Shown here in pieces: positions 8,619 to 17,473 of a stretch of 64,000 bases of DNA (position 1 is its first letter; the number at the start of each line of letters is the position of its first letter). The stretch comes from Caccoplasma intestinavium. GTDB taxonomy: Bacteria; Bacteroidota; Bacteroidia; Bacteroidales; UBA11471. The DNA is taken from the NCBI GenBank assembly GCA_018715885.1, contig DVKT01000069.1:1-64000 (forward strand), read 5' to 3'. Under the pieces are notes generated by a model. That model did not search any database, had not been told where the DNA came from, and was given only the letters and a program-made list of their open reading frames with translations. A program made the translations under genes and the position numbers.

Positions 8619-9953
8619 ATGAATGCTCAAAAAGTATTAAGTGATTTAAAAAGACGATTCCCCAACGAGCCCGAATACCATCAGGCCGTTGCCGAAGTGT
8701 TAGGAACTATTGAGGAGGCCTACAACGAGCACCCCGAGTTCGACCGATACAACCTGATCGAGAGACTTTGCATTCCTGATCGTATTTTCTCATTCCGAGT
8801 AACGTGGGTCGATGACAAAGGTCAAGTACAGACCAACATGGGTTACCGCATACAACACAACAACGCTATCGGCCCGTACAAAGGCGGTATCCGTTTTCAC
8901 TCTTCGGTAAACCTTTCGATTCTGAAATTCCTCGCTTTCGAGCAAACATTCAAAAACTCATTGACCACACTCCCCATGGGTGGAGGTAAAGGAGGTTCGG
9001 ATTTCAGCCCGCGCGGTAAATCCGATGCCGAAATCATGCGCTTCTGCCAGGCCTTCATTACCGAATTGTGGAGACACATCGGTCCTCAAACCGACGTTCC
9101 TGCCGGTGATATAGGTGTGGGCGGTCGCGAAGTGGGTTATATGTACGGCATGTACAAAAAACTGGCTCGGGAAAATACCGGAACATTCACCGGAAAAGGC
9201 CTCGAATTCGGAGGTTCGCTCATTCGTCCCGAAGCGACCGGTTACGGAAACGTATATTTCCTGCTCGAAATGCTGAAAACCCGCAACATCGACATCAAAG
9301 GCAAAGTGGTTGCTGTTTCCGGTTCGGGTAACGTTGCACAATACACGGTAGAGAAACTGATCAGCCTCGGCGCGAAAGTCATCACTATGTCCGATAGCAA
9401 TGGTTACATCTACGATCCCGACGGTATCGACGCCGAAAAACTGGCTTATATCTTCGAACTGAAAAACATTTACCGCGGCCGTATCCGCGAATACGCCGAA
9501 AAATACGGTTGTAAATATGTCGAAGGAGCCCGTCCTTGGAATGAAAAATGCGATATCGCCATGCCCTCGGCCACTCAGAACGAAATCGACGGCGACGATG
9601 CACGCGCTCTTCTTGCCAATGGCTGTTTCGCCGTATCGGAAGGCGCCAACATGCCCTCCACTCCCGAGGCCATCGAAGAGTTCCTCAAAGCCAAAATCCT
9701 CTACGCTCCGGGTAAGGCAGCCAATGCTGGCGGTGTTTCGGTAAGCGGATTGGAAATGACACAAAACTCTATAAAACTGAGCTGGACCAAAGAAGAAGTC
9801 GATGCCCGTCTGAAACAAATCATGTTCGATATTCATACACAATGTGTGAAATACGGAAAACAAGCCGACGGTTATGTCAACTATGTAAAAGGCGCCAACG
9901 TAGCCGGATTTATGAAAGTGGCCAAAGCCATGATGGCTCAGGGTATTCTCTAA
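8619..9953 (+). CDS. gdhA: NADP-type glutamate dehydrogenase
   Basis: A 444-residue hexameric-type glutamate dehydrogenase that makes glutamate from 2-oxoglutarate and ammonium. The substrate-binding stretches GPYKGGIRFH and LPMGGGKGGSDF, the PAGDIGVGGRE region and the nucleotide-binding fold (VVAVSGSGNVAQYT, about residues 230-245) are all present. Length and N-terminus agree with the GDH I group, which usually prefers NADPH; cofactor choice was not tested. It is a single-gene unit with its own promoter and a strong terminator shared with rodA. Confidence 0.96.
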   Translation: MNAQKVLSDLKRRFPNEPEYHQAVAEVLGTIEEAYNEHPEFDRYNLIERLCIPDRIFSFRVTWVDDKGQVQTNMGYRIQHNNAIGPYKGGIRFHSSVNLSILKFLAFEQTFKNSLTTLPMGGGKGGSDFSPRGKSDAEIMRFCQAFITELWRHIGPQTDVPAGDIGVGGREVGYMYGMYKKLARENTGTFTGKGLEFGGSLIRPEATGYGNVYFLLEMLKTRNIDIKGKVVAVSGSGNVAQYTVEKLISLGAKVITMSDSNGYIYDPDGIDAEKLAYIFELKNIYRGRIREYAEKYGCKYVEGARPWNEKCDIAMPSATQNEIDGDDARALLANGCFAVSEGANMPSTPEAIEEFLKAKILYAPGKAANAGGVSVSGLEMTQNSIKLSWTKEEVDARLKQIMFDIHTQCVKYGKQADGYVNYVKGANVAGFMKVAKAMMAQGIL

Positions 9954-9976
9954 GAATCGGCACTGTCTATAATCGC

Positions 9977-10009
9977 ACAAAAGCCGCAAACGATGTTTGC
10001 GGCTTTTGT
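9977..10009. terminator. Bidirectional intrinsic terminator after gdhA and rodA
   Basis: A perfect 15-base stem (acaaaagccgcaaac, 9977-9991) pairs with 9995-10009 around a three-base loop and is followed by a T-rich run. It lies between converging gdhA and rodA. Confidence 0.9.
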
Positions 10010-10064
10010 ATTTTTCTTCTTTCCTCGAAAACTTCCGATTTTCTCTATTTTATCAAGACGGAAA

Positions 10065-11516
10065 TCAAAGAGTATCATTGCGGGAAGCATCGATGCACAA
10101 CAAGGTAAACAGCAAAATGGTAAAGCCCCACAACGAAGAACCTCCATAACTAAAAAAGGGCAACGGAATACCGATAACCGGCAAAACACCAATGACCATT
10201 CCTATATTGACCGCCAAATGAAAAAAGATGATTGCCGCTACACAATAACCATAAACACGTCCGAAAACCGAGCGTTGCCGTTCGGCAAGCTGTATGATAC
10301 GCACCAACAACAGTCCGAAGAGAAGCAAAATACCTACTGTTCCCACAAAGCCCTGTTCCTCCCCGATCGTACAGAAAATAAAATCGGTATCTTGCTCGGG
10401 TACATAACGAAGTTTGGTCTGCGTTCCATTGAGAAAACCTTTCCCGGCAAAACCACCCGAACCGATCGCTATTTTCGACTGGTTGACATTATAGCCCACC
10501 CCCATAGGATCTTCGGTGATTCCCAAAGCCACCTCGATACGGGTACGCTGGTGCGGTTCAAGTACACGGGTAAACGCATAATCGACCGATTCCAAGAAAA
10601 AGCAAGACAACAAGGCAAATACAACAGCTATCCACAACCTACGTTCGAGAGTCTTGAAGTATAGCCCCGCCGCCGTCAAAACAGCGATGACAAGCAACGG
10701 CCAAGCGATATAAAGCAAATTGAATTCATGGAAATAATACGAAACAATCAACCCGATACCTTCGAAAACCAAAGTCGCCAACAAAGAGATATAGAAAAAA
10801 CGAGAATTGCGCAAATAGGCCGATACCATATAAGCCAGCACCCATAGAATAAGCGTAAGGACTAACCACTCACCTACCGGCGTGGCAAGCCACTCGACCG
10901 AAGCAAACTTTACCGCCAATACAAAATAAACAATCGCACACAAAGCGGCAAAAAGGAAAAGACTGCTCATTCCCTCCCGATAAAGAATGCAGATAAGCGC
11001 GAGATAAACCAGTGCAGAACCGGTCTCCTGCTGCATGAGTATAAAAACGACCGGCAACAAAATAAGCGCACAAGCCTTGAAAAAACAGCCCGGCTTTTTC
11101 AAATCGAAATCATAATCATCGAGCATTTTGGCCAAAGCCAACGCCGTACCGTATTTGGCAAATTCGGCTGGTTGCAAATGCACGGGTCCCAATACGATCC
11201 AAGAATGGGAGCCTTTTATATCGGGCGCGACGAATATCGTAACGATCAATAAGACAATAAAAACAATGTACAACGGATAGGACAACGAAACGAATGTCCT
11301 CGGCTCGGTCATCAATATAAAGAAACCTATAACCAATGACAACAATATCCATAACAACTGCTTTCCCGAACGTGTATCAAAACTGAATATCGTTGATGCC
11401 GCATCGAAATCGAAACTCGCCGCATAGATGCTTATCCAGCCGCAAAAGACAAGTACAAGGTAAAGTGCCACTGTGTACCAATCGAGCGAATACCATATAT
11501 TATTCCTTCGCGACAT
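10065..11516 (-). CDS. rodA: Rod-shape SEDS peptidoglycan polymerase RodA
   Basis: A 483-residue SEDS-family protein with about ten membrane helices. It polymerises glycan strands with PBP2 (MrdA) in the elongation complex. Family stretches seen are DIKGSHSWI with LQPAEFAKYG, QQETGSALVYL, and the C-terminal GEEQGFVG and LPFFSYGGSSLWGF. The ATG at 11516 was chosen; a GTG three bases upstream is possible. The gene overlaps the end of mrdA by 17 bases. It is longer than E. coli RodA because of an extra region around residues 190-290, a common feature of Bacteroidota RodA. Confidence 0.93.
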   Translation of the reverse strand: MSRRNNIWYSLDWYTVALYLVLVFCGWISIYAASFDFDAASTIFSFDTRSGKQLLWILLSLVIGFFILMTEPRTFVSLSYPLYIVFIVLLIVTIFVAPDIKGSHSWIVLGPVHLQPAEFAKYGTALALAKMLDDYDFDLKKPGCFFKACALILLPVVFILMQQETGSALVYLALICILYREGMSSLFLFAALCAIVYFVLAVKFASVEWLATPVGEWLVLTLILWVLAYMVSAYLRNSRFFYISLLATLVFEGIGLIVSYYFHEFNLLYIAWPLLVIAVLTAAGLYFKTLERRLWIAVVFALLSCFFLESVDYAFTRVLEPHQRTRIEVALGITEDPMGVGYNVNQSKIAIGSGGFAGKGFLNGTQTKLRYVPEQDTDFIFCTIGEEQGFVGTVGILLLFGLLLVRIIQLAERQRSVFGRVYGYCVAAIIFFHLAVNIGMVIGVLPVIGIPLPFFSYGGSSLWGFTILLFTLLCIDASRNDTL

Positions 11517-13374
11517 CACCGTCCTCCTCTTCTTGTATCATTGTATTGGCATTTAGCATACGCTCTTCGAGCCATTTGCGCGAAGGAGCTATCTCGCCGG
11601 TCAAATACTTCTCCATCATCAGGCTGCCGATAGGGACTCCATAAGCCGCACCCCAGCCGGCATTCTCGACATACACGGCAACGGCGATGCGAGGATTTTC
11701 CCGGGGAGCGAATCCCATAAAAGCCGAATGGTCTTTTCCATGAGGATTCTGCGCCGTACCCGTTTTTCCACAAGCCTCTATCCCGGGAATTTCTCCGATA
11801 CGGCAAGTACCTTGAATCATAGACATACGCATACCCGCTACAATCAATTCGTAATACGATGGGTCTACTCCCGTGTAATGCGGACGAGAAAAGTCATCTC
11901 CCAAATAAGTATTCTCGACCGACCTGACAACATGCGGCGTAAAATAATACCCCCGATTAGCAATCGTCGCCGCCAAATTGGCTATCTGCAACGGTGTCGC
12001 CAACACCTCTCCCTGGCCGATAGAGACCGATATCACGGTTATTCCTTTCCAACCGTTGGCCCCGTATATTTTGCTGTAAAAATCGCTGTTCGGAATAAAT
12101 CCCCTGCTCTCCCCGGGCAAATCGACTCCCAGCCGATACCCGTAACCCATATCGACGATATACTTTTTCCAAGTTTCAAAGGCAGCCCCCGTAGTGCCGT
12201 ACTTATCGAGATTATCGATCATCGCCCTAAATGCATAACAAAAATAGGCATTGCAGGAAGTAGATATAGCCGGTACGAGCGATATGGGTGAAACATGGTC
12301 ATGGCAAGCAACCTTGACACCCGATGAATAAAAACCGAGATGACAGGGATAAGTCGTATAAGGGGTAACAGCCTTTTCCTGCAAAAATATCAATCCTTGC
12401 GTGGGTTTAAACGTAGAACCGGGCGGATAAGCCGCCATAATAGCCCGGTCATAAAGCGGTTTATAGGGATTCTCGAAAAGTTGTGCGTAATTAAAGCCAC
12501 GCTCCCGGCCTGTCAGTAAAGACGGTTTATAGGTAGGACTCGAAACCAACGCGAGTATCTCTCCCGTCGACGGCTCTATCGCCACGATAGCCCCGACTTT
12601 ATTCTGCATCAGTTGTTCGCCATACTGTTGCAACTCCATATCGATCGCCAACGTAAGATTTTTTCCGGGAACGGCTTCGCGATCGAACGCTCCGTTTTCA
12701 TAACGTCCCTTGATACGCCCATAAGCATTCCGCAAAAACACCTCTTGACCTTTCTCCCCGCGCAGATATGTCTCATACGATTTCTCCACACCGAGATCTC
12801 CGGTGTAATCGCCCTGCATATAATAGCTATCGTTTTTCAGTTCTTGCGTAGATACCTCACGTATATTTCCCAGCACATTGGCTCCCGCATCGTAGGTATA
12901 ACGACGAACCGACTGGTTCTGAATGAAAAAACCGGGATAACGGTACAGTTTTTCCTGCAACAAACCGTATTCCTCGACCGAGAGACGGGAAATGAAACGT
13001 TGCGGCGAATAAGAGGAATAGCCGGGATTGAGACGGCGATTGGACATATTGCGCCATCGCTCCCGATACTGGTCATAGGTAATACCCAACGTACGGCAAA
13101 GATCGAGCGTATCGAACGACTGTACCTCGCGGGGTATCACCATAAGGTCGTACGTAGGTTGGTTATCGACAACCAAACGCCCCTCCCGATCGTAAATAAG
13201 CCCACGGGAAGGATATTGTATTTTGGTAAGAATGGCATTGTTATCGGCCAACTGATTGTACTCATTGTCGATAACTTGCAAGGCAAACAATTTTCCGATA
13301 TAAAAGAGAATTATCAGAAGCATAAATCCCCCGATAATATATTTCCGCCGTTCGTAATTATAATTCTTTCTCAC
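11500..13374 (-). CDS. mrdA: Penicillin-binding protein 2 (elongation transpeptidase)
   Basis: A 624-residue class B penicillin-binding protein: an N-terminal anchor helix (about residues 14-32), a dimerisation or pedestal domain, and a transpeptidase domain. The three active-site motifs are seen in order: SxxK in YPPGSTFKPTQG, SxN in STSCNAYF and KTG in EACGKTGTAQNP. It cross-links new peptidoglycan with RodA. The start codon is GTG at 13374, overlapping the mreD stop by four bases (GTGA), which fixes the start and suggests coupling. A target of mecillinam-type drugs in other bacteria. Confidence 0.94.
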   Translation of the reverse strand: MRKNYNYERRKYIIGGFMLLIILFYIGKLFALQVIDNEYNQLADNNAILTKIQYPSRGLIYDREGRLVVDNQPTYDLMVIPREVQSFDTLDLCRTLGITYDQYRERWRNMSNRRLNPGYSSYSPQRFISRLSVEEYGLLQEKLYRYPGFFIQNQSVRRYTYDAGANVLGNIREVSTQELKNDSYYMQGDYTGDLGVEKSYETYLRGEKGQEVFLRNAYGRIKGRYENGAFDREAVPGKNLTLAIDMELQQYGEQLMQNKVGAIVAIEPSTGEILALVSSPTYKPSLLTGRERGFNYAQLFENPYKPLYDRAIMAAYPPGSTFKPTQGLIFLQEKAVTPYTTYPCHLGFYSSGVKVACHDHVSPISLVPAISTSCNAYFCYAFRAMIDNLDKYGTTGAAFETWKKYIVDMGYGYRLGVDLPGESRGFIPNSDFYSKIYGANGWKGITVISVSIGQGEVLATPLQIANLAATIANRGYYFTPHVVRSVENTYLGDDFSRPHYTGVDPSYYELIVAGMRMSMIQGTCRIGEIPGIEACGKTGTAQNPHGKDHSAFMGFAPRENPRIAVAVYVENAGWGAAYGVPIGSLMMEKYLTGEIAPSRKWLEERMLNANTMIQEEEDGDVAKE

Positions 13375-13880
13375 CGTTTCTTCTCTATCAGTAAATCGAC
13401 AACCAACAAGACAAACACGGTAAGCAATGTACTACCCACAATGCGACCCGTCAACAGTAATGGGGAAAAGAACGAGAACGACTCGGCGCAAAACAGCACC
13501 GTACAAAAGACAAAAGTAAGAACAAACGTATAAAGCATATATCCCCAAAGTCCCAAAGAATCGAACGAAGGTACAAATGACTCTTCCCCTCTGTCTCTGT
13601 ATTGTAAGCGAGCCAACAACGGATTGTGCAAAAATGCAACGGTAACCGACGCCAAAGCATAGACACCCAACGTATTGGTAAATACATCGATGAGAAGCCC
13701 AATGAAAAAAGAGACCGTCATCAAAAAATGAGGTTTGAGCCCCGAAGGTATCTTCAAAAACAGATATACGACGACAAAAGGAGTGGCGATACCCCAAAGA
13801 GCGATGCGGTTACACATAAGTATCTGCAACAAAATGACAAACACCGCACCGATGATACGCCACAACCGGTATTTACTCAT
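13371..13880 (-). CDS. mreD: Rod shape-determining protein MreD
   Basis: A 169-residue membrane protein with about five helices and little sequence conservation. The call rests on size, helices and its place between mreC and mrdA in the standard elongasome order. It starts at 13880, inside the end of mreC (eight-base overlap), and ends four bases into mrdA. A longer in-frame start is rejected because it would lie well within mreC. Confidence 0.88.
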   Translation of the reverse strand: MSKYRLWRIIGAVFVILLQILMCNRIALWGIATPFVVVYLFLKIPSGLKPHFLMTVSFFIGLLIDVFTNTLGVYALASVTVAFLHNPLLARLQYRDRGEESFVPSFDSLGLWGYMLYTFVLTFVFCTVLFCAESFSFFSPLLLTGRIVGSTLLTVFVLLVVDLLIEKKR

Positions 13881-14724
13881 AACGTTGTACCTCCTCTTCG
13901 ATTTGTATTTGTTCCACGGATTTGCGATGATCGACGGCACGCACAAAATTCAATGAAGAAAAATCGGCGGCCAACCGTATGGTAAGAACATAAAAATTGT
14001 TCTTCTTTACCTTACGGGTATTTTCGACATATCCCACGACCAGCCCCTCGGGAAAAGCGCCCGAGTATCCGCTGGTAACAATCGTATCTCCGACATTCAC
14101 GATCATATACTCGGGTAATTCCTCCAAGCCTGCATAATGGGCATTTTCTCCGTTCCACACCAACGAGCCGATATAATGCGTATTTTTAACCTTGCAGCTG
14201 ATGCGCAAATTGGGATTGAGCAAAGACAACGCAACGGCATAACCCGACGAAGCCGACGAAACGACTCCCACCACGCCATTTTGGTCGACAAGACCCATTT
14301 CAGGGAACACTCCGTCCCGATTCCCTTTATCGATAGTGATATAATTATTCTTACGAGCAATACTGTTATTGATGACACGAGCAATAATCATATTCGTCGT
14401 ATCACCGGTAACAGCCGGCACAGAGATACGAGACAGTGAATCTTCGGCCTGATACCGGGCAAGAGTATTACGCAGAACGGCAAGCTCGTTTTGGAGCTTA
14501 CCGTTCTGAGCCAAGAGCTCGTTATTTGCTTTCTGCAATCCGAAATATCCGGTAATAGCACCCGAAAGGGAATAAAGGCTGCCGGCTACCCGACTGGCGG
14601 AACTGAAATAAACACTTTGCTGATAAGGATTGAAACCGAACAACAAAATGAGGCAAAGTGCCGCATAACAGAGATAAATAAAAACCGAGCTGTGCCGGAC
14701 AAAAAATTGTATCAGTTTACGCAT
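13873..14724 (-). CDS. mreC: Rod shape-determining protein MreC
   Basis: A 283-residue protein with one N-terminal membrane helix (about 12-30), a coiled-coil stretch (about 60-100, LQKANNELLAQNGKLQNELA) and the two beta-barrel lobes of MreC. The typical stretches RVINNSIARKNNYITID, VGVVSSASSGYA and VTSGYSGAFPEGL are seen. It is the periplasmic scaffold joining MreB, MreD and PBP2. It lies 27 bases after mreB and overlaps mreD. Confidence 0.94.
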   Translation of the reverse strand: MRKLIQFFVRHSSVFIYLCYAALCLILLFGFNPYQQSVYFSSASRVAGSLYSLSGAITGYFGLQKANNELLAQNGKLQNELAVLRNTLARYQAEDSLSRISVPAVTGDTTNMIIARVINNSIARKNNYITIDKGNRDGVFPEMGLVDQNGVVGVVSSASSGYAVALSLLNPNLRISCKVKNTHYIGSLVWNGENAHYAGLEELPEYMIVNVGDTIVTSGYSGAFPEGLVVGYVENTRKVKKNNFYVLTIRLAADFSSLNFVRAVDHRKSVEQIQIEEEVQRYE

Positions 14725-14751
14725 TGGGAATAGACTGTCCCGGTTATAACA

Positions 14752-15771
14752 TTATCGCATCAAGAAAGAGAACTTGTCGACATTCTTCAAAGCGATTCCC
14801 GTACCGCGAGCGACCGCCAACAAAGGGTCTTCCGCCACATGAAAAGCGATACCGATCTTATCGGTGAGGCGCTTGTCGAGTCCGCGAAGAAGCGCACCTC
14901 CACCGGTCAGATAGATGCCGTTACGCACAATATCGGCGTACAATTCGGGAGGCGTGGTATCGAGAGCGCTCAATACGGCCGCTTCGATCTTGGATATCGA
15001 TTTCTCTATGCAATGAGCGACATCCTGATAAGTTACCGGTAACTCCATAGGTAAAGACGTCATGCGGTTGGGACCATGTACGATATAATCCTCCGGGGGA
15101 TTTTCCAGCTCGTTAAGTGCCGAACCCACATTGATTTTTATCAACTCGGCAGTACGCTCTCCCAACTTGATATTATACTGGCGGCCCATATATTCGCGAA
15201 TATCTTCGTTGAATTCGTCTCCTGCCACACGTATCGATTTATTGGTAACGATACCGCCCAGCGATATAACGGCGATCTCGGTCGTACCGCCTCCTATATC
15301 GACAATCATATTGCCCTCGGGAGCTTCTACATCGATACCCACACCGATAGCGGCAGCCATCGGTTCATAAATCATATATACGTCCCGGCCACCCACATGC
15401 TCTGACGAGTCGCGCACGGCACGTATCTCCACCTCGGTACTTCCCGACGGGATACACACCACCATACGCAATGACGAAGAAAACAAAGTATTGCGCATAG
15501 AGACCATCTTCATCATGCCCCTCATCATCTGCTCGGCTGCATTGAAGTCGGCGATCACACCGTTTTGCAACGGACGTATCACACGAATATTTTCGGGAGC
15601 ACGCCCGTACATGGCCTGCGCCTCATGCCCTACCGCTTTGAGTTTGCCCGTACGATTGTCGAGAGCAACCATAGAGGGAGCATCGACCACAATTTTATCG
15701 TTGTAAAGAATAATCGTATTGGCCGTACCCAAATCGATGGCTATTTCTTGGTTGAAAGAGAAAAATCCCAT
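14752..15771 (-). CDS. mreB: Actin-like rod-shape protein MreB
   Basis: A 339-residue bacterial actin. The nucleotide-binding motifs are clear: IDLGTANTIIL near the start, PSGSTEVEIRAVRDSSEHVG, the IVDIGGGTTEIAVIS block and LTGGGALLRGLD near the C-terminus. A short hydrophobic N-terminus (MGFFSFNQE) may serve as membrane anchor. It directs sidewall synthesis. It lies 21 bases after purH, so both are probably on one transcript. Confidence 0.97.
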   Translation of the reverse strand: MGFFSFNQEIAIDLGTANTIILYNDKIVVDAPSMVALDNRTGKLKAVGHEAQAMYGRAPENIRVIRPLQNGVIADFNAAEQMMRGMMKMVSMRNTLFSSSLRMVVCIPSGSTEVEIRAVRDSSEHVGGRDVYMIYEPMAAAIGVGIDVEAPEGNMIVDIGGGTTEIAVISLGGIVTNKSIRVAGDEFNEDIREYMGRQYNIKLGERTAELIKINVGSALNELENPPEDYIVHGPNRMTSLPMELPVTYQDVAHCIEKSISKIEAAVLSALDTTPPELYADIVRNGIYLTGGGALLRGLDKRLTDKIGIAFHVAEDPLLAVARGTGIALKNVDKFSFLMR

Positions 15772-15792
15772 TGTTCTTCGTTGTAAAAATGA

Positions 15793-17316
15793 TTAGTGTT
15801 TGAAGTGGCGGATACCGGTGAATACCATCGCGATACCGTTCTTGTTGCAATAGTCGATCGTCAAGTCGTCGCGTACCGAACCGCCGGGTTGAATCACCGT
15901 ATCGATACCCTCTTTGTGAGCGATTTCCACGCAATCGGGGAAGGGGAAGAAAGCATCTGATGCCATGACAGCCCCTTTCAAATCGAAATTAAACGATTTG
16001 GCTTTTTCAATGGCGTGGCGCAAAGAATCTACCCGGGAGGTTTGTCCTACGCCGCTGGCATAAAGTTGTTTTCCCTTAGCAAGAACGATAGCATTGGACT
16101 TGCTGTGTTTCACTATTTTATTGGCAAACAGCAAATCTTCGATTTCTTCTGGCGTTACGGCCTTTTCGGTGATTTGTTTCAGTTCCTCGGCTTTTTCCTG
16201 ATGCAAGTCTTTTTCCTGCATCAACACGCCGTTGAGCAAGGAACGGAATTGTATTGTGGCCTCGGGTGCTTTTTTCTGAACAAGCACGATACGATTTTTC
16301 TTCTGATAGAAAATATCGAGAGCAGCCGACTCATAACCGGGAGCGATAATAACCTCGAAGAAAAGTTTATTTATCTCTTCGGCTGTAACGGCATCAATCA
16401 CCGCATTGGTAACCAAAACACCGCCGAATGCCGAAACGGGATCTCCCGCCAAAGCGGCATTCCATGCTTCGAGCAACGTAGGACGCGATGCAATACCGCA
16501 GGCATTATTGTGTTTCAATATGGCAAAAGTCAACTCTGAAAACTCGGAGATAAGCGATACGGCTGCATCGATGTCGAGCAGGTTGTTATACGAAATCTCT
16601 TTTCCGTGAAGTTGTTCGAACATTTCATTGAAATCTCCGAAAAAGAATCCTTTCTGATGCGGATTTTCTCCGTAACGCAACGGCTTTGAATCATCGCAAG
16701 CAGCCCGGAAAGCCGAATAATTACCGCCGTCGAAATAATTGAAAATAGCGGTATCATATCCCGACGAAACGGCAAATGCCTCTTTGGCAAACCAATAACG
16801 ATCTTCCAAAGAAGAGGCAGCGCCTTTTTCATTGAGCATATCCAAAAGCGGAGCATACTGCGCTTTGGAAGCGACAATAACGACGTCTTTGAAGTTCTTG
16901 GCAGCAGCCCGGATAAGAGAGATACCGCCTATATCGATTTTTTCGATGATGGCACTTTCGTCGGCGCCCGAAGCCACCGTTTCTTCAAACGGATAAAGAT
17001 CGACAATGACAAGATCGATCTCGGGAATATCGTATTCGGCGATCTGTCGACGGTCGCCCTCTTCTTCCCGACGATTGAGTATACCGCCGAAGACCTTCGG
17101 GTGCAACGTTTTCACACGACCGCCCAGAATAGAGGGATAACCGGTGAGACTTTCGACACTGCGGCAAGGTATCCCCAACGACTCAATAAACGATTGTGTA
17201 CCACCGGTCGAAATAAATTCCACGCCATCGGCATGCAATTTATTAATAATTTCGTCCAACCCGTCTTTGTGATAAACCGAAACTAATGCGGTTTTGATTT
17301 TTTTATTTTCAGCCAT
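15793..17316 (-). CDS. purH: Bifunctional AICAR formyltransferase / IMP cyclohydrolase
   Basis: A 507-residue enzyme that performs the last two steps of IMP synthesis. The N-terminal cyclohydrolase part has VSVYHKDGLDEI, ISTGGTQSFIES and GGRVKTLHPKVFGGIL. The C-terminal formyltransferase part has RYGENPHQKGFFF, the LKHNNACGIA block (Lys-His catalytic pair), NAIVLAKGKQLYASGVGQTSR and DAFFPFPD. The ATG at 17316 is the family start and fits the promoter 33 bases upstream; an in-frame start 90 bases further up lies beyond the promoter. It heads the mre-mrdA-rodA operon. Confidence 0.96.
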   Translation of the reverse strand: MAENKKIKTALVSVYHKDGLDEIINKLHADGVEFISTGGTQSFIESLGIPCRSVESLTGYPSILGGRVKTLHPKVFGGILNRREEEGDRRQIAEYDIPEIDLVIVDLYPFEETVASGADESAIIEKIDIGGISLIRAAAKNFKDVVIVASKAQYAPLLDMLNEKGAASSLEDRYWFAKEAFAVSSGYDTAIFNYFDGGNYSAFRAACDDSKPLRYGENPHQKGFFFGDFNEMFEQLHGKEISYNNLLDIDAAVSLISEFSELTFAILKHNNACGIASRPTLLEAWNAALAGDPVSAFGGVLVTNAVIDAVTAEEINKLFFEVIIAPGYESAALDIFYQKKNRIVLVQKKAPEATIQFRSLLNGVLMQEKDLHQEKAEELKQITEKAVTPEEIEDLLFANKIVKHSKSNAIVLAKGKQLYASGVGQTSRVDSLRHAIEKAKSFNFDLKGAVMASDAFFPFPDCVEIAHKEGIDTVIQPGGSVRDDLTIDYCNKNGIAMVFTGIRHFKH

Positions 17317-17348
17317 ATCGTTTTGATTTTGTTCATTTTTTGGAGTTA

Positions 17349-17380
17349 CAAAAATAGTAATTTTGCCGACAAACCACAAA
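17349..17380 (-). promoter_or_regulatory. Promoter of the purH-mre-mrdA-rodA operon
   Basis: On the minus strand TTTG (17377-17380) is followed after 20 bases by TATTTTTG (17349-17356), matching the phylum consensus. The -7 box is 33 bases before the purH start. Confidence 0.7.
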
Positions 17381-17473
17381 GATTTTTCAGCACAAAAAAG
17401 CGTCATTTCTCTTTTTTTTCATTTCGACGCCATCAGAGTCTCAAAATATTGTAAAACAGCCCGAAAAAGAATC

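Noticed and set aside
8958..9989. Open frame of about 340 codons antisense to gdhA
   Set aside because: gdhA is complete and conserved on the other strand; the antisense product is of low complexity (phenylalanine- and valine-rich) and matches nothing I know.
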